Source of the DNA: VAZQ01 sp963785745
GTDB taxonomy: Bacteria; Pseudomonadota; Alphaproteobacteria; Rhizobiales; Xanthobacteraceae
Assembly: GCA_963785745.1 (NCBI GenBank)
Contig: CAWAWR010000009.1
Span: 372,001 to 436,000, forward strand
Direction of reading: 5' to 3'
DNA: 64,000 nucleotides
Position 1 is the stretch's first letter; the number at the start of each line of letters is the position of its first letter. Made by a program: the position numbers and the translations under genes. Below, one piece after another: positions 42,861-51,260 of the stretch. The notes beneath the pieces were generated by a model that had not been told where the DNA came from, did no database searches, and worked only from the letters and a program-made list of their open reading frames with translations.

Positions 42861-43610
42861 CTACTTCGCGTCGTGAAAGATGATGCCGGCGGTCTGGCGA
42901 TGGCCGGAGCGGAGCGCGCTGACGCCGTGCCGCATGGTGACCCGATAGGTCCCGCGGGTGCCCTGCATCGGGCGATGATGGACCGCGAACACCGCGGCAT
43001 CGCCGCGCTTGAGCGGCACGACTTCGGCCCGTGACTGCATGCGCGGCCGTTGCTCGGTCAGCACGAACTCGCCGCCGGTGAAATCGTCGTCCGGCTCCGA
43101 CAGCAGGATCACCACCTGCAGCGGAAAGACGTGCTCGCCATAGAGGTCCTGGTGCAGGCAGTTGTAGTCGCCGGCGCCATACTTCAGGAGCAGCGGTGTC
43201 GGCCGCGTCTGGCCGGCCGCGTGGCAGCGTTTGATGAAGTCGGCGTGGCTCTTCGGATAGCGCACCGCGATCCTCATCGCCTCGTTCCAGCGATTGGCGA
43301 TCGGCATGAGCCGCGCATAGAGCGTCGGGCGCAGCGCCGCGACGATGCCGGGCAGCGGGTAGGCGAAATACTTGTACTCGCCGCGGCCAAAGCCGTGGCG
43401 CGCCATCGCGATGGTGCTGCGGAAGCGTTTCTCGTCGTCGTAGAGAGCGGCTAGCGCCTCGCATTCTTGCGCGGTGAGGAGGCCCTTGAGAAGCGCCCAG
43501 CCGCTAACGTCGAGGTCGGTATCGACGCGTGCCCAGTCCATGCCCGCGACGCGCGTCCCGATGCGCTCGTCCAAGCCTGCATCCTGCTTTTGTTTCAAGG
43601 CGGTGCTCAA
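42861..43610 (-). CDS. 2-oxoglutarate/Fe(II) oxygenase family protein
   Basis: 249 residues. Starts at a TTG at 43610 with AAGGAGG eight bases upstream. The jelly-roll core has the metal triad H-x-D in 'YNCLHQDLYGEHVFPLQVVI', a second His in 'FAVHHRPMQGT' and the 2OG-binding Arg in 'TYRVTMRHGVSAL'. Closest in outline to prolyl-4-hydroxylase-like and PKHD-type proteins found as '2OG-Fe(II) oxygenase' in rhizobia. Substrate unknown. It converges with egtD, leaving 15 bases between the genes; a functional link with ergothioneine is possible but unsupported by co-transcription. Confidence 0.8.
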   Translation of the reverse strand: MSTALKQKQDAGLDERIGTRVAGMDWARVDTDLDVSGWALLKGLLTAQECEALAALYDDEKRFRSTIAMARHGFGRGEYKYFAYPLPGIVAALRPTLYARLMPIANRWNEAMRIAVRYPKSHADFIKRCHAAGQTRPTPLLLKYGAGDYNCLHQDLYGEHVFPLQVVILLSEPDDDFTGGEFVLTEQRPRMQSRAEVVPLKRGDAAVFAVHHRPMQGTRGTYRVTMRHGVSALRSGHRQTAGIIFHDAK

Positions 43611-43798
43611 AGCTCATGCCTCCTTGGTCTAAGCGGGCATCGTGCCGCACGGCAGGGCCGGCCGCGACCCGATTTCTGCAATGGCATCAAGCCCGCAGGA
43701 CCGAAAATCGATCCCGTTTTAGAGGTTTGGCGTATAGACGCGCTATCCGGCGCTTTTTATAGTCCCGCCCCTCAGCAGACGAGGGAGCTCTCAGAGCC

Positions 43799-44671
43799 AT
43801 GAAGATTGTAGGATTTGAATCGAGTGAGGGATTGCGCTTGGGCGTGGTCGACGGCGACAACGTGATCGACCTGCAGGCGGTCGACGCCAAGGTGCCGACG
43901 AACCTTGCGGACGTGCTGGCCCAGAGCAACGGCGACCTCAAAGCCCTCGGCGACATTGCCAAGAAAGCTCCCGCTGGCGCCCGCAAGCCCCTGAAGGGCT
44001 TGAAGTTCGGCCTGCCGGTATCGCGGCCGCCGAAGAACATCTGCCTCGGGTTGAACTATCTCGAGCACGTCAAGGAAGGTTTCAATCGCGACAACATTCC
44101 GAAATTCCCGACCATCTTCTTCCGCTGCCATACCTCGCTTGTGCCGCACCTGCAGCCGATCGTGCGGCCGAAGGCGTCCGACACGCTCGACTACGAGGCC
44201 GAGATGGTGGTCGTGATCGGCAAGAAGGCCCGGCACCTCACGATGGACAACGCCTATTCCTGCATCGCCGGCTATTCGGTCTTCAACGAAGGCTCGGTGC
44301 GCGAATTCCAGCGCAAGACCACGCAGTGGGACATGGGCAAGAACTTCGACAAGACCGGCGGTTTCGGCCCGTGGATGATCACCGCCGACGAAGTGCCGCC
44401 CGGCGGCAAGGGTCTGAAGATCCAGACCCGCCTCAACGGCCAGACTCTGCAGTCGGACAACACCGACAACATGATGTTCCCGGTCGCCGAGATGCTGGTC
44501 TACATCACCCAGGGCATCACGCTCGAGCCGGGCGACATCATCATCACCGGCACGCCGTCCGGCGTCGGCTTCGCCCGCAAGCCCCCGATCTTCATGAAAG
44601 GCGGCGACACCTGCGAGATCGACATCGAAGGCGTCGGCGTCCTGGTCAATCCGATCGAGGACGAGAAGTAA
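43799..44671 (+). CDS. FAA-hydrolase-family protein (fumarylpyruvate/acylpyruvate hydrolase-like)
   Basis: 290 residues from the ATG at 43799. The N-terminal cap is about 1-75; the catalytic FAH fold follows with 'ICLGLNYLEHVKEG', the metal ligands in 'LDYEAEMVVVIGKKARH', and 'DIIITGTPSGVGFARKPP'. Members cleave fumarylpyruvate, fumarylacetoacetate or 4-oxalocrotonate-type acids, the last ring-breakdown step of the gentisate and homogentisate routes. First of four rightward genes with a Bug, an FMN reductase and an SDR. Together with the GSTs and cupins elsewhere in the window, a complete gentisate-like set is conceivable. Confidence 0.87.
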   Translation: MKIVGFESSEGLRLGVVDGDNVIDLQAVDAKVPTNLADVLAQSNGDLKALGDIAKKAPAGARKPLKGLKFGLPVSRPPKNICLGLNYLEHVKEGFNRDNIPKFPTIFFRCHTSLVPHLQPIVRPKASDTLDYEAEMVVVIGKKARHLTMDNAYSCIAGYSVFNEGSVREFQRKTTQWDMGKNFDKTGGFGPWMITADEVPPGGKGLKIQTRLNGQTLQSDNTDNMMFPVAEMLVYITQGITLEPGDIIITGTPSGVGFARKPPIFMKGGDTCEIDIEGVGVLVNPIEDEK

Positions 44672-44690
44672 GCGCTGATCTCTCAACAGT

Positions 44691-44803
44691 CATGGCCGGC
44701 CAACAGGCGCGAAGCGCCGTCTTGTTCGCCCAGTGTCCCGGCCATCCACGTCTTGGTTGCTGCTCAGTAGACGTGGATGCCCGGCACAAGGCCGGGCATG
44801 ACG
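44691..44803. repeat. Compound palindromic repeat with a nested insert
   Basis: Same modules as at 27679: CATGGCCGG...CCCGGCCAT, CCACGTCTTGG...ACGTGGATG, and GATGCCCGGC-acaag-GCCGGGCATGA. Here the loop of the first hairpin is filled by about 37 extra bases that themselves fold (AACAGGCGC-gaa-GCGCCgtcTTGTT). It sits between the FAA-hydrolase gene and the Bug gene of the same operon. Confidence 0.8.
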
Positions 44804-44841
44804 ACCGAGAGAGCAAAAGCGCCGCAAGGGGAGGGCATTGC

Positions 44842-45816
44842 ATGACAAGTCGGTTCCGCATTGCGGTCGCGCTCTTCGTTGCCGCCTCTTCCATCGCTGC
44901 CACGTCCGCGCAAGCGCAGGACTGGCCGGCACGGCCGATTCGCATCGTCGTCGGCTTCGGCGCCGGCGGCGGCACCGATATTGCCGCGCGCATCATCGCG
45001 GAGCCGCTGTCAAAGGCGCTCGGACAGCCCGTCGTGGTCGAGAACCGTGTCGGCGCCGGTGGCACCACCGCCGCCGAGCAGGTCGCGCGCTCGGCCAAGG
45101 ACGGCTACACCGCGCTGATGATGAGCAACGCGCACGTCATCGCGCCCGCGATGTACAAATCGCTGCGTTACAATTCGGTCAACGATTTCCAGATGGTGTC
45201 GATGGTCGGCACCGCCGGCCTGATGCTGGTCACGGCGCCGGACTTTCCCGCGAAGGACGTGAAGGGTCTCATCGCGCATGCGAAGAAGAACCCCGGCAAG
45301 CTCAACTTCGGCAGCCCTGGCGTGGGCACCACGCAGCATTTTGCATCCGAATTCATGAAGCAGATGGCCGGGCTCGACATCCAGCACGTGCCGTACAAGT
45401 CGACACCGGCCACGCTCACCGGCCTGATCGCGGGCGAAGTGCAGATGGTGATCGAGCTGATCCAAACCGTGCAGGGCCAGGTACAAGCCGGAAAGATGCG
45501 CGCCATCGGCGTGACGTCACCGCAGCGCTTTCCGACCGTGCCGGATATTCCGACCTTGGCCGAGACCGGTCTGCCCGGCTACGACGTGACGAGCTGGTAT
45601 GGCCTGGCGTTCCCGGCCGGCACGCCGGCGCCGATCGTCGAGAAGACCAACAAGGCGCTGCGCGACCTGCTTGCGACCGACACGGTGCGCGGGCAGATCG
45701 CCAAGGTCGGCGCGCTGGTGAAATCCTCGACGCCGGACGAGTTGCGTGCGCATATCGTGTCCGAGATCGATCGCTGGAAGGCCGTGCGCGAAAAAGCGGG
45801 CATGGAGCAGCAGTGA
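44842..45816 (+). CDS. TctC/Bug-type periplasmic binding protein, classical Sec type
   Basis: 324 residues from the ATG at 44842 (GGGGAGGG upstream), signal ending 'ATSAQAQ'. Motifs: 'WPARPIRIVVGFGAGGGTDI', 'VENRVGAGGT', 'AKDGYTALMMSNAH', 'HVPYKSTPATLTGLIAG'. Two acidic residues in 'EVQMVIELIQTV' replace the usual hydrophobic pocket, a possible ligand difference. Lies between the FAA hydrolase and the redox pair FMN reductase/SDR. Confidence 0.88.
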   Translation: MTSRFRIAVALFVAASSIAATSAQAQDWPARPIRIVVGFGAGGGTDIAARIIAEPLSKALGQPVVVENRVGAGGTTAAEQVARSAKDGYTALMMSNAHVIAPAMYKSLRYNSVNDFQMVSMVGTAGLMLVTAPDFPAKDVKGLIAHAKKNPGKLNFGSPGVGTTQHFASEFMKQMAGLDIQHVPYKSTPATLTGLIAGEVQMVIELIQTVQGQVQAGKMRAIGVTSPQRFPTVPDIPTLAETGLPGYDVTSWYGLAFPAGTPAPIVEKTNKALRDLLATDTVRGQIAKVGALVKSSTPDELRAHIVSEIDRWKAVREKAGMEQQ

Positions 45817-45878
45817 TTTTCGAAAATGCGATGCCCGGATCATCCGGCCATCTGTGTGTTGGGTAACAGGGGAGTTCC

Positions 45879-46446
45879 ATGGCTGACTTGAACATCGTTT
45901 CCATCTGCGGTTCCTTGCGCAAGGCGTCGTTCAACGCTGCGCTCCAGCGCGCGCTGCCGTCGCTCGCGCCGGCCGCGTTGAAGATCACAGCCGCGCCTTC
46001 GTGGGCCGAAATTCCGATCTACAATTTCGATATCCAAAGCGCGGGCTTCCCCGCTTCGGTGACGGCCTGGGCCGACGCCATCCGCAAAGCCGACGGCGTC
46101 ATTATCGTGTCGCCGGAATACAACTGGACGATCCCCGGCGGAACTCAAGAACGCCATCGACTGGACCTCGCGCATGAAAGAAGACCCGTTCAAGGGCAAG
46201 CCGGCTGCGATCCAGTCCTGCGCCGGCGGTCTGCTCGGCGGCGCGCGCATGCAATACCACCTGCGCCAGTGCCTCACCTCGGTCGAATCGGTGATCCTGA
46301 TCCGGCCGGAGGTGTTCGTGAACTTCTCCGCCAAGAAGTTCGCGGAAGGCTCGCTCGAGCTGACCGATCAGGCCACCAAGGACATGGTCAAGCTGCAGCT
46401 CGAGGCGTTCGAGAAGTTCGTGCGCCAGCACACCGGCAAGAACTGA
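45879..46446 (+). pseudogene. NADPH-dependent FMN reductase gene with a +1 frameshift
   Basis: The first frame from the ATG at 45879 gives a flavodoxin-like start ('LNIVSICGSLRKASFNAALQ', 'ADGVIIVSPEYNWTIPGG') and then becomes Arg-rich nonsense. The next frame restores the family sequence 'LKNAIDWTSRMKEDPFKGKP', 'GGLLGGARMQYHLRQCL' to the stop at 46446. Removing one A at about 46142-46143 gives the expected PGG-LKNAIDW. Restored length is about 188 residues, normal for the family, which makes FMNH2 for LLM monooxygenases. In the present frame the sequence runs without stop into the SDR gene, giving a false fusion. Confidence 0.8.
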
Positions 46447-46448
46447 CC

Positions 46449-47216
46449 ATGGGGCGGCTCGACGGACGCTGCGCCATCGTCACCGGTGGCGCCCGCGGCA
46501 TCGGGCGTCACTATGCGACGGCGCTCGCGGCCGAAGGCGCCGCGGTCATGATCGCCGACATCACGGACGGGAGTGACTTGGCGGAGGAGCTGGCCGCCAA
46601 GCACGGCCGCAACGCCACCGCCAGCATGGTCTGCGACGTCAGCGATGAGGCGCAGATCAAGGCGTTGGTCGCCAGGACCGTCGAGCGTTTCGGCAAGATC
46701 GACATCCTGGTCAACAACGCCGCGCTCTATTCGCAGCTCGAGGAAACCGAGTTCACCAACATCGACGTCACGCTGTGGGACAAGGTGATGGCGGTGAACG
46801 TGCGCGGGCCGTTCTTGATGGCCAAGCACGTGGTGCCGCACATGCGCGCCAAGGGCTACGGCAAGATCATCAATATCGGATCGGGCTCGACGTTTCGCGG
46901 CATGCCGCAGATGCTGCACTACACGACGTCGAAGGGCGCGGTCATCGCCTTCACGCGGTCACTCTCGCGGGCGGTCGGCACGTCCGGCATCTGCGTCAAC
47001 ACGCTGGCGCCGGGCTTCACGCTTTCCGACAGCGTGGTGGAGAACAATCCCGGACACGTCGAGACCTCGCGCGACAACGCCATCCAGCGCCGCGCCATCA
47101 AGCGCGACGGCTATCCGCAGGACATTTTGGGCGCGCTGGTGTTCCTCGCCTCAAGCGACAGCGACTTCGTCACCGGCCAGGTGATCGCGGTCGACGGCGG
47201 CGCGGTGAATACCTGA
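46449..47216 (+). CDS. Short-chain dehydrogenase/reductase (SDR)
   Basis: 255 residues from the ATG at 46449, two bases after the FMN-reductase stop. Classical SDR: cofactor loop 'TGGARGIGRHYA' (about 13-24), 'NNAALYSQLEET', catalytic Ser in 'INIGSGSTF', Tyr and Lys in 'LHYTTSKGAVIAF', and 'VTGQVIAVDGGAVNT' at the end. An Asp after the second strand ('MIADITDG') points to NAD rather than NADP. Last gene of the FAH - Bug - FMN reductase - SDR run. Substrate not predictable. Confidence 0.9.
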   Translation: MGRLDGRCAIVTGGARGIGRHYATALAAEGAAVMIADITDGSDLAEELAAKHGRNATASMVCDVSDEAQIKALVARTVERFGKIDILVNNAALYSQLEETEFTNIDVTLWDKVMAVNVRGPFLMAKHVVPHMRAKGYGKIINIGSGSTFRGMPQMLHYTTSKGAVIAFTRSLSRAVGTSGICVNTLAPGFTLSDSVVENNPGHVETSRDNAIQRRAIKRDGYPQDILGALVFLASSDSDFVTGQVIAVDGGAVNT

Positions 47217-47251
47217 TCAGCGCCGCACGCGGTCTCGCTGTTCGCGGCAGA

Positions 47252-47443
47252 TCAATCCCGTCGTCGATGGCTTGGCGGAATGAGATCGCGTCCCTGAGGA
47301 ATTTCGAACCAGTTGCGTTCGGCCTCGGTGAATGGCTGGACGGCCTGTCGCTGTCGCGGATCGCGTTGCGCATTTGCTGCCGACACAAAGGACGTGGTGG
47401 CCACAAGCGCGGCGATAACAGCAATCATAGTGGTCTTCTGCAT
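47252..47443 (-). CDS. Small secreted protein (63 aa)
   Basis: 63 residues from the ATG at 47443 with GGAGAAGGACCAA upstream. A signal peptide (MQKTTMIAVIAALVATTSFV...) is cut near 'ANAQ', leaving about 37 residues 'RDPRQRQAVQPFTEAERNWF' plus a basic tail. The PFTxxERNWF block is a pattern I recall in short exported rhizobial proteins of unknown role. Converges with the SDR gene. Confidence 0.55.
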   Translation of the reverse strand: MQKTTMIAVIAALVATTSFVSAANAQRDPRQRQAVQPFTEAERNWFEIPQGRDLIPPSHRRRD

Positions 47444-47661
47444 TTGGTCCTTCTCCATTGTCTGCTGCTGACACCTTCTGGTGCAGGCCAATAGTCGCTC
47501 TTCGGATGTGGCAACTAAATCAGCAGGAGGTCTTGGGACCTCGGGATCCAGAGTGGTTGATCGACGGAGAAGTAGCTGGAAATACTGCGGCTAGGGTAAC
47601 GATGGACCCAAGCATGCTTCGGGCATGAAGTATGATCTTGCGCCATCAGCGCCCGGGGAAC

Positions 47662-48630
47662 CTACTCCGCCTTGATGCCGGCGGTCTTGATCACCTTGGC
47701 CCATTTCTCGGTCTGCGCCTTCACGAAGGCGTTGGCCTCGGCAGAGCTCATGATCACCGGCGAGGCGCCGACGTCGGCGAAGCGCGCCTTGATGGTCGGA
47801 TTGGCGAGCCCGGCATTGATCTCCTTGTTGAGCCGCTCGACGATCTCTCCCGGCGTGCCGCTCGGCACGCCGACGCCGGAGAACGTGCGTACCTCCAGGC
47901 CCGGGATGATCTCGCGCGCCGCCGGCAGATCGGGCAGCACCGACGTTCGTTCGGCGGACAAGAGCGCGAGGCCGCGGATGGCGCCGCTCTTGATGTGCGG
48001 CAGCGAGCTCGGCAACGAGTCGACCGCGGCCTGAATCTGTCCGGAAATGAGATCGGCCATGATCTGCGCGCCGCCGCGATACGGGACGTGAACGACGTCG
48101 ACGCCGGTCGTCGCCTTGAAGAATTCGATGGCGAGATGACTGATGGTCGCCGCGCCGAACGAAGCGACATTGACCTTGCCCGGATTGGCCTTGGCGTAGG
48201 CGACGAATTCCTTGAGGTCCTTGACCGGAAGTTTCGGGCTCACGTCCAGGACGAGGGGCAACTCGGTCAGCCCCGAGACCAGCGTGATGTCGCGCAGGAA
48301 GTTGAACGGGAGCTGCTGTAGCGACACGTTGATGGTGTGCGTCGACGCGGTGAAGAGCAGCGTGTAACCGTCGGGCGGCGAACTGACGACGGCCTGGGTG
48401 CCGATATTGGTGCCGCCGCCGGGCCGGTTGTCGATGATGACCGGCTGGCCGAGCCGCTCGGTCAGCCATTGCCCCATCAGGCGTGAAACGAGGTCGGTCG
48501 CGCCGCCCGCCGGATAGGGCACGATCCAGCGCACCGGCCGCGTCGGGTAGTTTTGCGCGATGGCCGCGCGCGGCACCACGGGGAGGGCGGCGGCCAATCC
48601 GGCGAGAAGTTTTCGGCGTGAAAAATTCAT
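47662..48630 (-). CDS. TctC/Bug-type periplasmic binding protein with Tat signal
   Basis: 322 residues from the ATG at 48630 (AAGGTGCC upstream). Tat signal 'NFSRRKLLAGLAAAL'. Mature motifs 'YPTRPVRWIVPYPAGGATDL', 'IDNRPGGGTN', 'PPDGYTLLFTAS', 'HVPYRGGAQIMADLI'. It begins 16 bases after a cytochrome c gene at the end of a six-gene leftward run that starts with soxC, an unusual companion set for a Bug protein. Confidence 0.88.
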   Translation of the reverse strand: MNFSRRKLLAGLAAALPVVPRAAIAQNYPTRPVRWIVPYPAGGATDLVSRLMGQWLTERLGQPVIIDNRPGGGTNIGTQAVVSSPPDGYTLLFTASTHTINVSLQQLPFNFLRDITLVSGLTELPLVLDVSPKLPVKDLKEFVAYAKANPGKVNVASFGAATISHLAIEFFKATTGVDVVHVPYRGGAQIMADLISGQIQAAVDSLPSSLPHIKSGAIRGLALLSAERTSVLPDLPAAREIIPGLEVRTFSGVGVPSGTPGEIVERLNKEINAGLANPTIKARFADVGASPVIMSSAEANAFVKAQTEKWAKVIKTAGIKAE

Positions 48631-48646
48631 TGCGGCACCTTACGAA

Positions 48647-49189
48647 CTAACGCACCTCGCCAGGCGTCGCGCCGGGGGTCGGCGCGCTCCAAGCCTTGAA
48701 CTCCTCGGGCGAGACCGCCGCGATCTTGCCGACAAAGGCGACGATCGTCCAAATCTCCTTGTCGTCGACATAGCCGAAGGCGGGCATGCCGGTCATCCCG
48801 ATGCCGTTCTTCACCACCCAGAACAGTTGGCGGGGTTCGCGATCCTTCACGATCTTCTTGAGGTCGGGCGGATCGGGGCGCAGGCCCTCCGACCACTTGC
48901 CCCATCCGACGCCCGGGGCGCCGTGGCAATTGATGCAGCCGCGCTCGGCATAGGCGCGCGCGCCCGTGCGCACCATCGCCGCATCATCGAGTGAGCCCGG
49001 CGGCCGCTCGGTCGCATGCCGGTCGACCGAGGCCATCCGGGTGCGCGCGAGCGCCCAGGCCACCACGTCCGGCTCCTTCTGGCTGGCGGCGACGTTGTAG
49101 AAGCCAAGCAGAAAATAGCCGGCCCCGAAAAGCGAACCGATGATCGCGACGAGGCCGATAAGCGCCAGAAGTCTTCCTTTCCATCGCAT
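48647..49189 (-). CDS. Mono-haem cytochrome c with N-terminal membrane span
   Basis: 180 residues from the ATG at 49189 (GGAGAAGTCCC upstream). An uncleaved-looking hydrophobic segment at 7-30 could anchor it in the membrane facing the periplasm. Haem motif CINCH at 85-89, with Met ligand candidates in 'GIGMTGMPAFGYVDDKEIW' near 130-150. The 'GMPAFG...D.EIW.IVAFV' pattern is typical of small electron carriers fed by dehydrogenases. It is between the LLM monooxygenase and Bug genes. Confidence 0.85.
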   Translation of the reverse strand: MRWKGRLLALIGLVAIIGSLFGAGYFLLGFYNVAASQKEPDVVAWALARTRMASVDRHATERPPGSLDDAAMVRTGARAYAERGCINCHGAPGVGWGKWSEGLRPDPPDLKKIVKDREPRQLFWVVKNGIGMTGMPAFGYVDDKEIWTIVAFVGKIAAVSPEEFKAWSAPTPGATPGEVR

Positions 49190-49223
49190 GGGACTTCTCC
49201 TCGCTGGTGTGACGCGGCTCTTG

Positions 49224-50387
49224 TCACTCCGCCGCGGCCTGCTGCTTGCCTTGCGGCAGGCGGTTGCGGAAGTGCGGCAGAATCTCTTCGGCAATTGCCG
49301 TCATGTTGGCGCGAGTCATGTCGTTCGGCAGCGTTCCGAACTGGGTCTTGGTCAGCGACGTGTTGAAGCCGGCGAGATCCTGGTACTCGGCGAGTTTCTC
49401 GCGCACGGTGTTAGGCGAGCCGACGATGACCACGCCGGTCTTGTTCAAGTCCTCGATCGACATCGTCTTGCCGGTGACCTTGGCGGCACGCACGCGCTTC
49501 ATCGACTCGATGTTCGAGTAGCCCGGCGGCAGCAGCATCTCGACCGGCATCTTGAGGAAGCGGTTGACCAGTGCTTCGAGGTGCGGCTTGGCCTCGCGCA
49601 TCGCTTTCTCGTCGGTCTCGGCCACGTAGATCGTGTTCGACCAGGCGAGCTGATCAGGGGAGGGCGTGTAGCCCACCTTCTCCGCTTCGTCGCGATACAT
49701 CTGGAAGAAGCGCGCCACCACCGCGATCGGAGAAAGCGTCTGCGCATAAGTGTAGCGCTTCTGCGCCGCCCATTTGATGGTGCTCGACGAACCCTGCGAG
49801 GGAATCCAGATCGGCGGGTGCGGCGTCTGGTAGGGCCGCGGCCACGGGTTCACGTAATTGAAGTGGTAGTGCTTGCCTTCGTAGGCGAACGGCCCGCGCT
49901 CGGTCCACGCGCGCACGATCAGGTCGTGCGCTTCCGCGTAGCGCTCCTGCGAGACCACCGGATTGATGCCCATGGCGTGGTACTCGGCGCCGATGCCGCG
50001 CACGAAGCCGGCGATGAATCGCCCGCGCGTGAGATTGTCGAGCATGGCGTATTCTTCCGCGACCATCAGCGGGTTGTTGAGCAGCGGCAGCGCGCGGCCG
50101 AGGATCGCCAGCTTGGCGCGCTTGACCGAGCGCGCGAGCGCGCCAGCCAGCACGCCCGGGATCGGCATCATGCCGTAGGCGGTCTGGTGATGCTCGTTGA
50201 GGCAGACACCGTCGAAGCCGAGCGTGTCGGCGAACTCCATCTGGTCGAGATACTCGTGATAGAGCTCCGCGCCTTTCATTGGATCGTAGTGGCGGTTGGA
50301 ATAGGTCACCCAGGCGGAACCGTTCTTGTCGATCGCGTCGAGGTCCGCGTGGCGATAGGGCATGAGATGGAAGTTGAAGAATTTCAT
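49224..50387 (-). CDS. LLM-class flavin-dependent monooxygenase
   Basis: 387 residues from the ATG at 50387, whose first bases overlap the hydrolase stop (ATGA). Luciferase-like barrel: 'DQMEFADTLGFDGVCLNEHH', 'RAKLAILGRALPLLNNPLMV', 'DNLTRGRFIAGFVRGIGAEY', and 'GSPNTVREKLAEYQDLAGFN'. The N-terminus 'MKFFNFHLMPYRHADLD' is characteristic of a group often paired with alpha/beta hydrolases. FMNH2-using oxygenation of an organic acid or ring is likely; substrate unknown. Confidence 0.88.
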   Translation of the reverse strand: MKFFNFHLMPYRHADLDAIDKNGSAWVTYSNRHYDPMKGAELYHEYLDQMEFADTLGFDGVCLNEHHQTAYGMMPIPGVLAGALARSVKRAKLAILGRALPLLNNPLMVAEEYAMLDNLTRGRFIAGFVRGIGAEYHAMGINPVVSQERYAEAHDLIVRAWTERGPFAYEGKHYHFNYVNPWPRPYQTPHPPIWIPSQGSSSTIKWAAQKRYTYAQTLSPIAVVARFFQMYRDEAEKVGYTPSPDQLAWSNTIYVAETDEKAMREAKPHLEALVNRFLKMPVEMLLPPGYSNIESMKRVRAAKVTGKTMSIEDLNKTGVVIVGSPNTVREKLAEYQDLAGFNTSLTKTQFGTLPNDMTRANMTAIAEEILPHFRNRLPQGKQQAAAE

Positions 50388-51175
50388 GCCGCTTTCCTCA
50401 TGCCGTCGATGAAACCGGTCAGCTCGCCGACGAACATGGCCGCCTTCTCCACCTGCGGGATGTGTCCGCATTCGGGAATAACGACCGCCGTCGAGCCGGG
50501 GATCGTCTGCTGCCAGGCGTAGGCGTATTCCATCGGGAACACGCGGTCGTTGGCGCCCCACACGATCAGGGTCGGTATGTCGATCCGGTGCAGCCATTTG
50601 CGCAGGTGCGGATCGTAGGCGCGCGGCTGCCACGCGAGCTTCGCGGTGGCGATCCGGTTCTTCATATTGGCGTCTTCGAATTCCGGACGCAGGATCCGCG
50701 CGATCATCTCGTCGGCGCACGCCGGATCATGGAAGAAATCGCGGATGCGCTGCTCGTCGCTGCCCAGGAAGAGGTCGACCTGCTTGGCGCCCGGCACATG
50801 GATTCCGGCGGCGCCGACCAGCGTCAGCGACGAGAGCCGGTAGGTGTCGCGCACCGCCAGCTCGGCGGCGATCCAGCCGCCGAGCGATGCGCCGACCAGA
50901 TGGACGCGGTCGAGATCGAGCTGCTCCATGAAATCGAGATAGAAATAGGCGAGGTCGTGGATGGTATCGAGCCAGTCCGGTGTGTCGCTGTCGTTGAAGC
51001 CCGGATGCTGGGGGACGATCACATCGAACCGGCTCGCCAGCGACTGCATGAACGGCAGCCAGGCGCCGGCGCCGCTGGCCCCGTGCAGGAACAGCAGCGG
51101 TGGCCCGGAACCGCCGCGCATCAGCTTGATGTTGCAGCCCCGCACCGCAATCGTGGTGGTCGCATGATCCGCCAT
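50384..51175 (-). CDS. Alpha/beta hydrolase (MhpC-like)
   Basis: 263 residues from the ATG at 51175. 'LLFLHGASGAGAW' forms the oxyanion hole, Ser97 in 'LVGASLGGW' is the nucleophile, the acid is probably in 'WGANDRVFPMEY' and His in 'PECGHIPQVEK'. Fold and size match C-C bond hydrolases and carboxylesterases of aromatic breakdown. Translationally coupled to the following LLM monooxygenase, so they should act on successive intermediates. Confidence 0.88.
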   Translation of the reverse strand: MADHATTTIAVRGCNIKLMRGGSGPPLLFLHGASGAGAWLPFMQSLASRFDVIVPQHPGFNDSDTPDWLDTIHDLAYFYLDFMEQLDLDRVHLVGASLGGWIAAELAVRDTYRLSSLTLVGAAGIHVPGAKQVDLFLGSDEQRIRDFFHDPACADEMIARILRPEFEDANMKNRIATAKLAWQPRAYDPHLRKWLHRIDIPTLIVWGANDRVFPMEYAYAWQQTIPGSTAVVIPECGHIPQVEKAAMFVGELTGFIDGMRKAA

Positions 51176-51260
51176 CTTGCCTCCTAAGCTTGGCCGGATC
51201 GTAACATGCAGACGCTGGCAACGTCATCGCCGGAACCGCCGGCGATGACGTGGCACAGTG

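Noticed and set aside
45879..47216. A 445-residue FMN reductase-SDR fusion protein
   Set aside because: The middle third is out-of-frame nonsense caused by one extra base; the true reductase C-terminus lies in another frame and ends at 46446.
49140..50522. A 460-residue rightward open frame
   Set aside because: Antisense to the LLM monooxygenase; no domain-like pattern and high Arg/His content.
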